Source of the DNA: an uncultured Erysipelotrichaceae bacterium
GTDB taxonomy: Bacteria > Bacillota_I > Bacilli_A > RF39 > UBA660
NCBI GenBank assembly: GCA_902772675.1
Contig: CACYBN010000110.1
Location: forward strand, 1-5,474
DNA length: 5,474 nt
Reading direction: 5' to 3'
Part shown: positions 1 to 5,304 of the stretch, in pieces
How the letters are laid out: every line of letters begins with the position of its first letter
Numbering within the stretch: position 1 is the stretch's first letter
Made by a program: the position numbers and the translations under genes
Notes under the pieces: generated by a model
The model's database searches: none
Seen by the model: the letters and a program-made list of their open reading frames with translations, nothing else
Told to the model about the DNA's origin: nothing

Positions 1-246
1 GAACCAATAATAATTGCAACTTGTACAAAAGAAAAAGTAGCAAGAGGATTATCTCTATCATTTGGTGTAGTTCCTTATGTAGTAGACTTTATAGATGATT
101 TTAATGATTTAATTAAAGTATCTAAAAAAGTATCTAAATCTGCTTTAGATCTACAAGAAGGAGACGTAATTATAGTTACTGGTGGAATACACTCTAAGAG
201 TGAACCAAATCAAACAAATTTCTTAAAAATAGAAGAGATTAAATAA
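1..246 (+). CDS. pyk: Pyruvate kinase, C-terminal part (5' end outside window)
   Basis: Only the last 81 codons plus TAA are present. The translation starts EPIIIATCTKEKVARGLSLS and continues with a GVVPYVV segment, a VSKSALDLQEGDVIIVTGG stretch, and ends TNFLKIEEIK. This is the order of the pyruvate kinase C-terminal (allosteric) domain: PIIA-T--EKVAR-L, the W/FGV-P strand, the GD-VVIT-G turn, and the final TN-LK strand. The enzyme makes pyruvate and ATP from phosphoenolpyruvate and ADP in cytosolic glycolysis; the catalytic barrel lies upstream and cannot be judged here. The protein stops just after the TN-LK strand, so it lacks the extra PEP-utiliser-like C-terminal domain seen in Bacillus-type enzymes. 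The stop codon sits in the apex of a terminator hairpin, and the next gene is convergent, so pyk is the last gene of its unit. Family assignment is by remembered domain pattern and is quite secure. Confidence 0.9.
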   Translation, partial: EPIIIATCTKEKVARGLSLSFGVVPYVVDFIDDFNDLIKVSKKVSKSALDLQEGDVIIVTGGIHSKSEPNQTNFLKIEEIK

Positions 247-259
247 ATCTCTTCTTTTA
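231..259. terminator. Bidirectional hairpin terminator shared by pyk and tmcAL
   Basis: A perfect 10-bp stem is formed by AGAAGAGATT (231-240) and AATCTCTTCT (246-255) around a 5-base loop AAATA (241-245). On the plus strand it runs into TTTTATTTT (255-263). On the minus strand the stem is followed by ATTTTTAAG, so the same hairpin can serve both convergent genes. The last three codons of pyk and its TAA lie inside the hairpin, and the tmcAL stop codon (257-259) is one base outside it. The stem is AT-rich with four G-C pairs, so efficiency is uncertain, but position and both U-tracts argue for an intrinsic terminator. Confidence 0.8.
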
Positions 260-1354
260 TTTTAAAAATATAACTGGATCTTTATAAGAATTAATATCTC
301 CATCAGTTATTAAATTGTATATTTGTTCTACTTTAATATCAGTTTTTAATAATTCTTTATCAGACTTTTTAATATTAGTTATTATTTTAATATTAGTATC
401 TTTTTTTATTTTATTTAAATAATTCTTTCCACTAGTATTAAATCCAAGAACTCTTATATATTTTAAATCTTTATCATTAGCTTCATCTTTAGTAAAATCT
501 GTAAGAATATGAGTATTCATTCTAGATATTTTATTATAAGTATATCTTTTTGTTTTAATATTATTTATAAATTCATCTAAATTTTTAGAGTTATTAATAT
601 ATTTGATAATTCTATTTTCTATTCCTTCATCAACAGTTTGTATTTTTGATAAATCTCTTGTAGTTAATATTTTATATTTTAAATAATTAAAATAATTATA
701 TGTCGGTTTATTTTTTAAAATATTATACACATCAATAGGAACATATTTTTTAATATTGTCATTATGTAAATTCTTTCTTATTTCAGAACCACTTTCATGA
801 TAATCATTAGTTCTTTTTATTGATATTGGTTTAATAGATGACTTTTGTCTTATTATTTCTTTTATATATGAAAGACCTAAAATATCATTAGGTTCAGAAA
901 TATCAATATTTGTAATATCTTTTAAAGCTTTAGACATAGCAGTAGGATAATTAATTCCTTTATTCATATATTCTTTAACAAGATTAGAATAATTACTATC
1001 TTCAAGTTGAGTTTTAGCAAGTAGTGTTAATTTATCTATATCATTAGATTCACTTCCAAATACTAAATAATCAACTTTTAATTCTTCTAAAATTTTAATG
1101 TTTCCTAAAGCAAAAGTATCAGCACTTTGAGAAGAATAAACAAAAGGTAATTCTACTACTAAATCAATACCATGATTTAGAGCAATACTTGTTTTTTCTT
1201 TCTTTGATAAGATAGATATTTCACCTCTCTCAGTAAAATTATTAGAGATGACTACTATCAATGTTGAATTAGGAAATAATTCTTTTATTTTATTAATATG
1301 ATATATATGTCCATTATGAAATGGATTATATTCACAAATAAGTCCAATAGTCAT
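257..1354 (-). CDS. tmcAL: tRNA(Met) cytidine acetate ligase TmcAL (YlbM family)
   Basis: This 365-residue cytosolic enzyme belongs to the TmcAL/YlbM family. Family members use ATP and acetate to form acetyl-adenylate and make N4-acetylcytidine at the wobble position of elongator tRNA-Met. The N-terminus IGLICEYNPFHNGH (residues 3-16) holds the nucleotidyltransferase HxGH motif (H13, G15, H16). Also visible are SNNFTERGE (37-45; usually written SGNF-QRGE), DLVVELPF (64-71), SSQSAD (74-79), VFGSES (98-103), PNDILGLSYIK (155-165) and GSEIRKNL near 189, the counterpart of the SSTEIR-type helix. The C-terminal third is lysine- and asparagine-rich and less conserved. The protein is somewhat shorter than the roughly 400 residues usual for the family as I recall. 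I chose the ATG at 1354 rather than an in-frame GTG nine bases upstream, because that GTG is part of the AGGTGA ribosome binding site and MTIGLICEYNPF is the family-type start. The gene stands alone: convergent to pyk, divergent from radC. Confidence 0.93.
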   Translation of the reverse strand: MTIGLICEYNPFHNGHIYHINKIKELFPNSTLIVVISNNFTERGEISILSKKEKTSIALNHGIDLVVELPFVYSSQSADTFALGNIKILEELKVDYLVFGSESNDIDKLTLLAKTQLEDSNYSNLVKEYMNKGINYPTAMSKALKDITNIDISEPNDILGLSYIKEIIRQKSSIKPISIKRTNDYHESGSEIRKNLHNDNIKKYVPIDVYNILKNKPTYNYFNYLKYKILTTRDLSKIQTVDEGIENRIIKYINNSKNLDEFINNIKTKRYTYNKISRMNTHILTDFTKDEANDKDLKYIRVLGFNTSGKNYLNKIKKDTNIKIITNIKKSDKELLKTDIKVEQIYNLITDGDINSYKDPVIFLK

Positions 1355-1359
1355 AAAAA

Positions 1360-1365
1360 TCACCT
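1360..1365 (-). promoter_or_regulatory. Ribosome binding site of tmcAL
   Basis: AGGTGA is read on the minus strand, five bases before the ATG at 1354. It matches the GGAGGTGA complement of the 16S rRNA 3' end in its right half. It decides the start, because the upstream in-frame GTG is inside this site and cannot also be the initiator. Confidence 0.8.
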
Positions 1366-1371
1366 AAACAT

Positions 1372-1399
1372 ATTATACTTAAAAATATAAATAAGTAAA
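1372..1399 (-). promoter_or_regulatory. Promoter of tmcAL (perfect -10, weak -35)
   Basis: On the minus strand a perfect TATAAT (1377-1372) is preceded after 16 bases by TTTACT (1399-1394), four of six matches to TTGACA. Between the -10 box and the ATG are 17 bases. A start about seven bases after the box falls at 1365, the first base of the AGGTGA site, giving a predicted leader of only about 11 nt. The -10 is strong, but AT-rich DNA makes chance matches common and the -35 is modest. Confidence 0.6.
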
Positions 1400-1415
1400 A
1401 TAAATGTTTTCTAGT

Positions 1416-1434
1416 AATAATAAAGTAGAGGTGA
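1416..1434 (+). promoter_or_regulatory. Candidate radC -10 box and ribosome binding site
   Basis: AGAGGTGA (1427-1434) is a strong ribosome binding site four bases before the TTG start at 1439. Upstream, AATAAT (1416-1421) matches the -10 consensus at five of six positions and lies 17 bases from the start codon, the same distance as for tmcAL and trkA. I see no convincing -35. The ribosome binding site is secure (about 0.85); the -10 assignment is tentative and rests mainly on the shared spacing. Confidence 0.5.
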
Positions 1435-1438
1435 TTTT

Positions 1439-2095
1439 TTGATAAGAGATATACCTATATCTGAAAGACCTAGAGAGAGGGCTATAAGAGAAGGAGTAGA
1501 AGTACTTTCTAATATTGAATTATTATCTATAATAATAAGAACTGGAACTAAAAATAAAAGTGTTTATGATCTATCTAGAGAAATTCTAAATCTTGGAGAC
1601 ATATCTAATTTATCTTTTAATAAATTGTTATCTATTAAAGGAATAGGTAAAACTAAAGCAATAGAAATTATTTCTTTAATTGAATTTTCTAAAAGAATGA
1701 ATAATAAAAGTAAAAGAAATATTATTAAAATAAAATCATCAAAAGATATTTATAATAATTATAAAGATTTATTTAATAATTCCAATCAAGAAATGTTTTA
1801 TTGTATTTATCTAAATAATAAGAATATAGTAATTGATAAGAAACTTTTATTTATAGGTACTATTAATAAAAGTATAGTTCATCCTAGAGAAATATTTAAA
1901 TATGCATATTATTATTCAGCATCTAGTATTATTTGTATACATAATCATCCTAGCGGTGATATAACTCCATCTATAGAAGATAAAAGACTAACTGATGCTC
2001 TTATTAGTATTGGAAAAATACAAAATATACCAGTAATAGACCATATAATAATAGGTAATAATAATTATTATAGTTTTAATGATAATATGCTATAA
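1439..2095 (+). CDS. radC: RadC/UPF0758 family JAB-domain protein
   Basis: The product is 218 residues, near the usual family length. Its N-terminus MIRDIPISERPRERAIREGV is the typical RadC opening. LLSIKGIGKTKAIEI (63-77) is the helix-hairpin-helix-like DNA-binding segment. The C-terminal JAB/MPN domain covers about 98-218, with E118, VHPREIF (147-153), and the metal-binding signature HNHPSGDITPSIED, in which H168, H170 and D181 are the predicted zinc ligands. All key residues are present, so the fold should be intact. The family was named for DNA repair, but that role has been disputed and the biochemical activity is not settled; a metal-dependent hydrolase-like role in DNA metabolism is the cautious reading. 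The start is TTG, chosen because AGAGGTGA lies four bases upstream and the sequence after it matches the family start. Only 18 bases separate it from trkA, with no terminator between, so readthrough into trkA is likely. Confidence 0.93.
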   Translation: MIRDIPISERPRERAIREGVEVLSNIELLSIIIRTGTKNKSVYDLSREILNLGDISNLSFNKLLSIKGIGKTKAIEIISLIEFSKRMNNKSKRNIIKIKSSKDIYNNYKDLFNNSNQEMFYCIYLNNKNIVIDKKLLFIGTINKSIVHPREIFKYAYYYSASSIICIHNHPSGDITPSIEDKRLTDALISIGKIQNIPVIDHIIIGNNNYYSFNDNML

Positions 2096-2108
2096 TTATA
2101 AATGGTGA
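2088..2108 (+). promoter_or_regulatory. Extended -10 promoter and ribosome binding site of trkA
   Basis: TGCTATAAT (2088-2096) is a perfect extended -10 element (TG-N-TATAAT) overlapping the last two codons and stop of radC. I find no good -35, which extended -10 promoters often do without. GGTGA (2104-2108) is five bases before the ATG at 2114. Box to start codon is 17 bases, implying a leader of about 11-12 nt. The ribosome binding site rules out the earlier in-frame ATG at 2102, which it overlaps. Confidence 0.6.
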
Positions 2109-2113
2109 TATTT

Positions 2114-3466
2114 ATGAAGATAATAATTGTAGGTATTGGTAAGTTAGGTGAATATTTAGCTAAAAGTTTAGTTAAAGATAAGAATGATGTTACTTTAATA
2201 GATTTATCTTTTAAAAGAGTACAAGATGTAATAAATAATGAAGATCTTAACTATATAATGGGTAGTGGCTTAAATATAGATAATTTAATAGAGGCAGGTA
2301 TTAAAGATACTGATTTATTAATTTCTGTTATGGATAAAGATGAAGAAAATGTTATGTGTTGTTTACTAGCTAAGAAATTAGGAGCTAAACATACTATAGC
2401 TAGAATTCGTAATCAAGAATATAGAGAATCTATTGATTTAATAAAAGATGATTTAGGCTTATCTATGATGATTAATCCTGAATATTTAACAGCATCTCAT
2501 ATAGCTCGAATTGTTGGTATTCCTAGTGCTTTAGATACTACTACTTTCTTTAAAGGAAGAGTTCAAATGTTATCTTTAAAAATTTCTAAAGATAGTAATT
2601 TAAATAGAAAAAGTATAAATGAAATAAATAAGAGTACAGATGGAAATGTTATAGTATGTGCTATAGAAAGAAATAAAGAAACTTTAATTCCTATGGGAGC
2701 TACTAAATTAGAAAATGATGATAGAATTCATGTAATAGGTACTCCTAGTAGTTTATTAAGTTTTATTAAATATGCTGGTCTTATTAAGAAACCAATAAAA
2801 GAAGTAATGATTAGTGGTGGAAGTGATACTGCTATATATTTAGCTAAAATATTATGTGATATGAAAATAAAAGTTAAATTGATAGAGAGTCTTCCAGAAA
2901 GATGTGAATATTTAACTGAAGTACTTCCAAAAGCTTTAATAATAAATGGAGATGTTTCTGATCAAAATTTATTACTTGAAGAAGGAATAGAAGATTGTGA
3001 TTGTTTTATATGTTTAAATAGTATAGATGAAGAGAATCTTGTATATTCTATGTTTGCTAAAAGTATAAATGTACCTAAAATTATTACTAAAATAAATCAT
3101 ATTAATTTATCTAATATTATAGATTTAGCTAAAATAGATACTGTAGTTACTCCACATATAATAGCATCTAATCAAATAGTATCTTATGTAAGAGCAATGA
3201 GTAATACTGATTCTAGTAGTTGTGAATCTATTTATAAATTTAAAGATTTTGAAATGATTGAATTTAAAATAAAAGATAATTTTGAATACTTAAATACTAA
3301 AATAAAGAATCTTAATATTAAGAATGATATAATTATTTCTACAATTCTAAGAGGAAGAAATGTTATATTTCCAGGAGGGAATGATGTTATAAAAAAACAT
3401 GATACTTTAGTAATTGTAGTTAATAATAAATCTAATATAAAAGATATTAATGATATTATGGAGTAG
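2114..3466 (+). CDS. trkA: Trk potassium uptake regulatory subunit TrkA
   Basis: This 450-residue cytosolic protein is the nucleotide-binding gating subunit that sits under TrkH and controls K+ uptake in response to bound nucleotides. It has the full two-repeat TrkA layout, unlike KtrA proteins with one repeat of about 220 residues. The first RCK_N Rossmann domain (1 to about 120) has GIGKLG (G7, G9, G12) and D30 ending strand 2. The first RCK_C domain is about 140-222, including KGRVQML and the DRIHVIG turn. The second RCK_N (about 228-345) has SGGSDTA in place of the usual GGGRIG/A, with E258 in LIES at strand 2. The second RCK_C is about 370-446. The start at 2114 is preferred over the in-frame ATG at 2102 because GGTGA overlaps the latter and MKIIIVGIGKLG is the family start. 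Three bases separate its stop from trkH, its membrane partner. Likely transcribed both from its own promoter and by readthrough from radC. Confidence 0.95.
   Translation: MKIIIVGIGKLGEYLAKSLVKDKNDVTLIDLSFKRVQDVINNEDLNYIMGSGLNIDNLIEAGIKDTDLLISVMDKDEENVMCCLLAKKLGAKHTIARIRNQEYRESIDLIKDDLGLSMMINPEYLTASHIARIVGIPSALDTTTFFKGRVQMLSLKISKDSNLNRKSINEINKSTDGNVIVCAIERNKETLIPMGATKLENDDRIHVIGTPSSLLSFIKYAGLIKKPIKEVMISGGSDTAIYLAKILCDMKIKVKLIESLPERCEYLTEVLPKALIINGDVSDQNLLLEEGIEDCDCFICLNSIDEENLVYSMFAKSINVPKIITKINHINLSNIIDLAKIDTVVTPHIIASNQIVSYVRAMSNTDSSSCESIYKFKDFEMIEFKIKDNFEYLNTKIKNLNIKNDIIISTILRGRNVIFPGGNDVIKKHDTLVIVVNNKSNIKDINDIME
3460..3463 (+). promoter_or_regulatory. Ribosome binding site of trkH
   Basis: GGAG lies inside the last codons of trkA, six bases before the trkH ATG at 3470. 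It is the left half of the anti-16S complement, unlike the GGTGA sites used by the other genes with visible sites here, and fits reinitiation or coupled translation from trkA. Confidence 0.65.
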
Positions 3467-3469
3467 ATC

Positions 3470-4888
3470 ATGAACAAGATAGTATTTAAATATTTAGGTA
3501 AAGTAATGATGATGTATTCATTTTTATTATTTTTACCTGCTTTAGTATCTTTAGTATATAATGAAGCTTTATTAGTATTTGTTTTTCCTGCGATTATATC
3601 TTTTATAATTGGTTATTTCTTAAATAGAATTCATTGTAAAGATAAAATATTATTTTCCAAAGATGGATTTATGATAGTTACTTTATCATGGATAATGATT
3701 AGTTTAGTAGGAGCATTACCTCTAGTGTTATCTGTAAATGGATTATCTTTTGTAGATGCTCTTTTTGAATCAGTATCTGGTTTTACTACAACAGGAGCTA
3801 CTGTTTTTAAAGATGTAGAAGTATTAGATAAAAGTATTTTATTCTGGAGAAGTTTTATGCATTTTATAGGTGGAATGGGAATACTTTCATTTGTAATTGC
3901 AATAGCACCTTTATCTAGAAATGATAAATCTATGTATGTATTAAAAGCAGAAATGCCAGGTCCTTCAGTATCTAAGTTAGTTCCTAGTATTAAGAAGACT
4001 TTATTTTATTTATATGCTATATATATAGGTCTTACTTTATTAGAATTTATATTATTATTAATTGGTCAAATGCCTATATTTGATAGTATTCTTATATCTT
4101 TTGGTACTGCTGGTACTGGTGGATTTAGTTTATTAAATAGTAGTCTAGCTACTTATAGTACTTTTAGTAAATGGGTAGTTACTATTTTTATGTTCTTATT
4201 TGGAGTTAATTTTAATATTTATTTCTTATTATTAATAAAAGATTTTAAATCTGCATTAAAGAGTGAAGAATTAAGAGTATATATATCTATTTATATATTA
4301 AGTGTATTATTTATAGTTATTAATACTTATTCAATGTTTAATTCAATGAGTGAAGCAATTCTTGAAGGAGCATTTCATATAAGTAGTTTATTTACAAGTA
4401 CAGGATATTCAATTGGTGATATAAATATTTATCCAACTAGTTGTAGAATTCTAGTACTTATGTTAATGATTATAAGTGCTTGTGCTGGATCTACTTGTGG
4501 TGGCTTTAAAATATCTAGATTAATTATTACAGTTAAAAGTATTAAAAGAGATATTATTAAAAGTATTCATCCAAATAGTGTAGAAATAGTTAGATTTGAA
4601 GGTAAAAAAGTAACTGAAGAAGTTATGACTAGTACTAGAACTTTTATGTTATTATATGCAATATTAATAATTATTATTTTATTTGTAGTTGGTTTAGATG
4701 GATTTAATTTTGAACAAACTATTAATGCTGTTTTTTGTACATTTGGTAATGTAGGATTATGTTTTGATTTATCTAGTTTTTCTGAATTTAGTAATTTATC
4801 TAAAATATTTTTAAGTATAGGAATGCTTTTAGGTAGATTAGAAATATTTCCTATAATAGCTCTAATAAAAGGATTTAATACTAAATAA
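3470..4888 (+). CDS. trkH: Trk potassium uptake membrane subunit TrkH
   Basis: This 472-residue integral membrane protein is the K+ translocating subunit of the Trk/Ktr/HKT superfamily. Two extra N-terminal membrane segments (about 11-31 and 33-51) precede four M1-P-M2 repeats, as in TrkH rather than the shorter KtrB. The selectivity-filter loops are visible: SGFTTTGAT (103-111, G109), AGTGGFS (214-220, G217), FTSTGYS (308-314, G312) and FCTFGNVGLC (422-431, G426). The M2 segment of the third repeat holds ACAGSTCGGFK (337-347), the glycine-rich intramembrane loop with conserved lysine K347 that gates the pore in this family. Length and placement of the first filter near residue 105 favour TrkH. 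It follows trkA by three bases and its stop TAA overlaps the ATG of the DUF4186 gene by one base, so the three form one operon. All four filter glycines are present, so it should be functional. Confidence 0.96.
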   Translation: MNKIVFKYLGKVMMMYSFLLFLPALVSLVYNEALLVFVFPAIISFIIGYFLNRIHCKDKILFSKDGFMIVTLSWIMISLVGALPLVLSVNGLSFVDALFESVSGFTTTGATVFKDVEVLDKSILFWRSFMHFIGGMGILSFVIAIAPLSRNDKSMYVLKAEMPGPSVSKLVPSIKKTLFYLYAIYIGLTLLEFILLLIGQMPIFDSILISFGTAGTGGFSLLNSSLATYSTFSKWVVTIFMFLFGVNFNIYFLLLIKDFKSALKSEELRVYISIYILSVLFIVINTYSMFNSMSEAILEGAFHISSLFTSTGYSIGDINIYPTSCRILVLMLMIISACAGSTCGGFKISRLIITVKSIKRDIIKSIHPNSVEIVRFEGKKVTEEVMTSTRTFMLLYAILIIIILFVVGLDGFNFEQTINAVFCTFGNVGLCFDLSSFSEFSNLSKIFLSIGMLLGRLEIFPIIALIKGFNTK

Positions 4889-5265
4889 TGGATAATAGAT
4901 ATCTAATAATAGATAAAAAGTTAAATGAATTAAGTAAATCTAAATTTAGAAGTAGTTTTCATTTAAGAAAATATATGATTGATTATATAGATGAAAAAGG
5001 AATGAATACTATTAAAGATCATGCTTATGATTTTATAAATAAAAATATAAAAGATGCTAATCCTAAAAATGATGGAAAACAAACTCCTATGAAAGGACAT
5101 CCTGTATTTATAGCTCAACATGCTTGTGGTTGTTGTTGTAGAGGTTGTTTGGAAAAATGGCATCATATTCCAAAAGGAAGAGAATTAACTAGTAATGAAA
5201 TTAATTATATAGTTTATCTTTTAATAGAATGGATTAATCGAGAATATAAAATAGGAAAGAGATAG
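4888..5265 (+). CDS. DUF4186 family protein, cysteine-rich, function unknown
   Basis: This 125-residue soluble protein has no signal peptide or membrane segment. I recognise it as DUF4186 from FRSSF (20-24), EKGMNTIKDHAYDFI (36-50), NDGKQTPMKGHPVFIAQHA (61-79), CCRGCLEKWHHIPKGREL (83-100) and a C-terminal helix INYIVYLLIEWI (105-116). The family has no assigned activity. Cysteines C80, C82, C83, C84 and C87 next to H71, H78 and H92 could bind a metal or act in redox chemistry; this is inference. As I recall the family has CC--C here, so C80 and C82 look like additions. The ATG shares its A with the trkH stop (TAATG), and the nearest purine-rich site, AAAAGGA, ends 14 bases upstream, too far to be normal, so translation is probably coupled to trkH termination. 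The gene ends inside a terminator hairpin. Why it is tied to potassium uptake is unknown. Confidence 0.88.
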   Translation: MDNRYLIIDKKLNELSKSKFRSSFHLRKYMIDYIDEKGMNTIKDHAYDFINKNIKDANPKNDGKQTPMKGHPVFIAQHACGCCCRGCLEKWHHIPKGRELTSNEINYIVYLLIEWINREYKIGKR

Positions 5266-5279
5266 AAATATCTCTTTTT
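5256..5279 (+). terminator. Intrinsic terminator of the trkA-trkH-DUF4186 unit
   Basis: A perfect 9-bp stem AAAGAGATA (5256-5264) pairs with TATCTCTTT (5269-5277) around a GAAA tetraloop (5265-5268). Two further G-T pairs (5255/5278 and 5254/5279) can lengthen it. The stretch of Ts (5275-5279) is short and overlaps the stem. The DUF4186 stop TAG (5263-5265) spans the top of the stem and first loop base. The next promoter begins two bases further on. Confidence 0.72.
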
Positions 5280-5280
5280 G

Positions 5281-5300
5281 TGTTATAATTTTATTGGTGA
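5281..5300 (+). promoter_or_regulatory. Extended -10 promoter and ribosome binding site of the GNAT gene
   Basis: TGTTATAAT (5281-5289) is a perfect extended -10 element with no recognisable -35. GGTGA (5296-5300) precedes the ATG at 5305 by four bases. Box to start is 15 bases, implying a leader of only about 9-12 nt. The element directly follows the upstream terminator. Confidence 0.65.
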
Positions 5301-5304
5301 TAGA

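Noticed and set aside
1355..1363. GTG start giving tmcAL three extra residues
   Set aside because: The GTG is part of the AGGTGA ribosome binding site; the ATG at 1354 is five bases downstream of it and fits the family start.
1381..1415. Other AT-rich -10-like hexamers on the plus strand, such as TATAAA at 1386-1391 and TATACT at 1374-1379
   Set aside because: No paired -35 and no support beyond chance matches expected in such AT-rich DNA.
2102..2113. Upstream ATG giving trkA four extra residues
   Set aside because: The ATG overlaps the GGTGA ribosome binding site and would itself have no site; the ATG at 2114 fits spacing and family start.
3232..3477. Minus-strand reading frame of 81 codons over the end of trkA
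   Set aside because: It lies wholly opposite well-conserved TrkA coding sequence, has a composition typical of reverse-read AT-rich coding DNA, and shows no family motif.
5122..5155. DUF4186 cysteine cluster as a classical zinc ribbon or ferredoxin-type iron-sulfur motif
   Set aside because: The C-G-C-C-C-R-G-C spacing does not match a standard CxxC...CxxC ribbon or CxxCxxC ferredoxin pattern; only a general metal or redox possibility is kept.
4963..5166. Minus-strand reading frame of 67 codons with threonine/serine runs
   Set aside because: It is opposite the DUF4186 gene; the threonine runs are the reverse reading of the TGT/GGT codons of the cysteine cluster.
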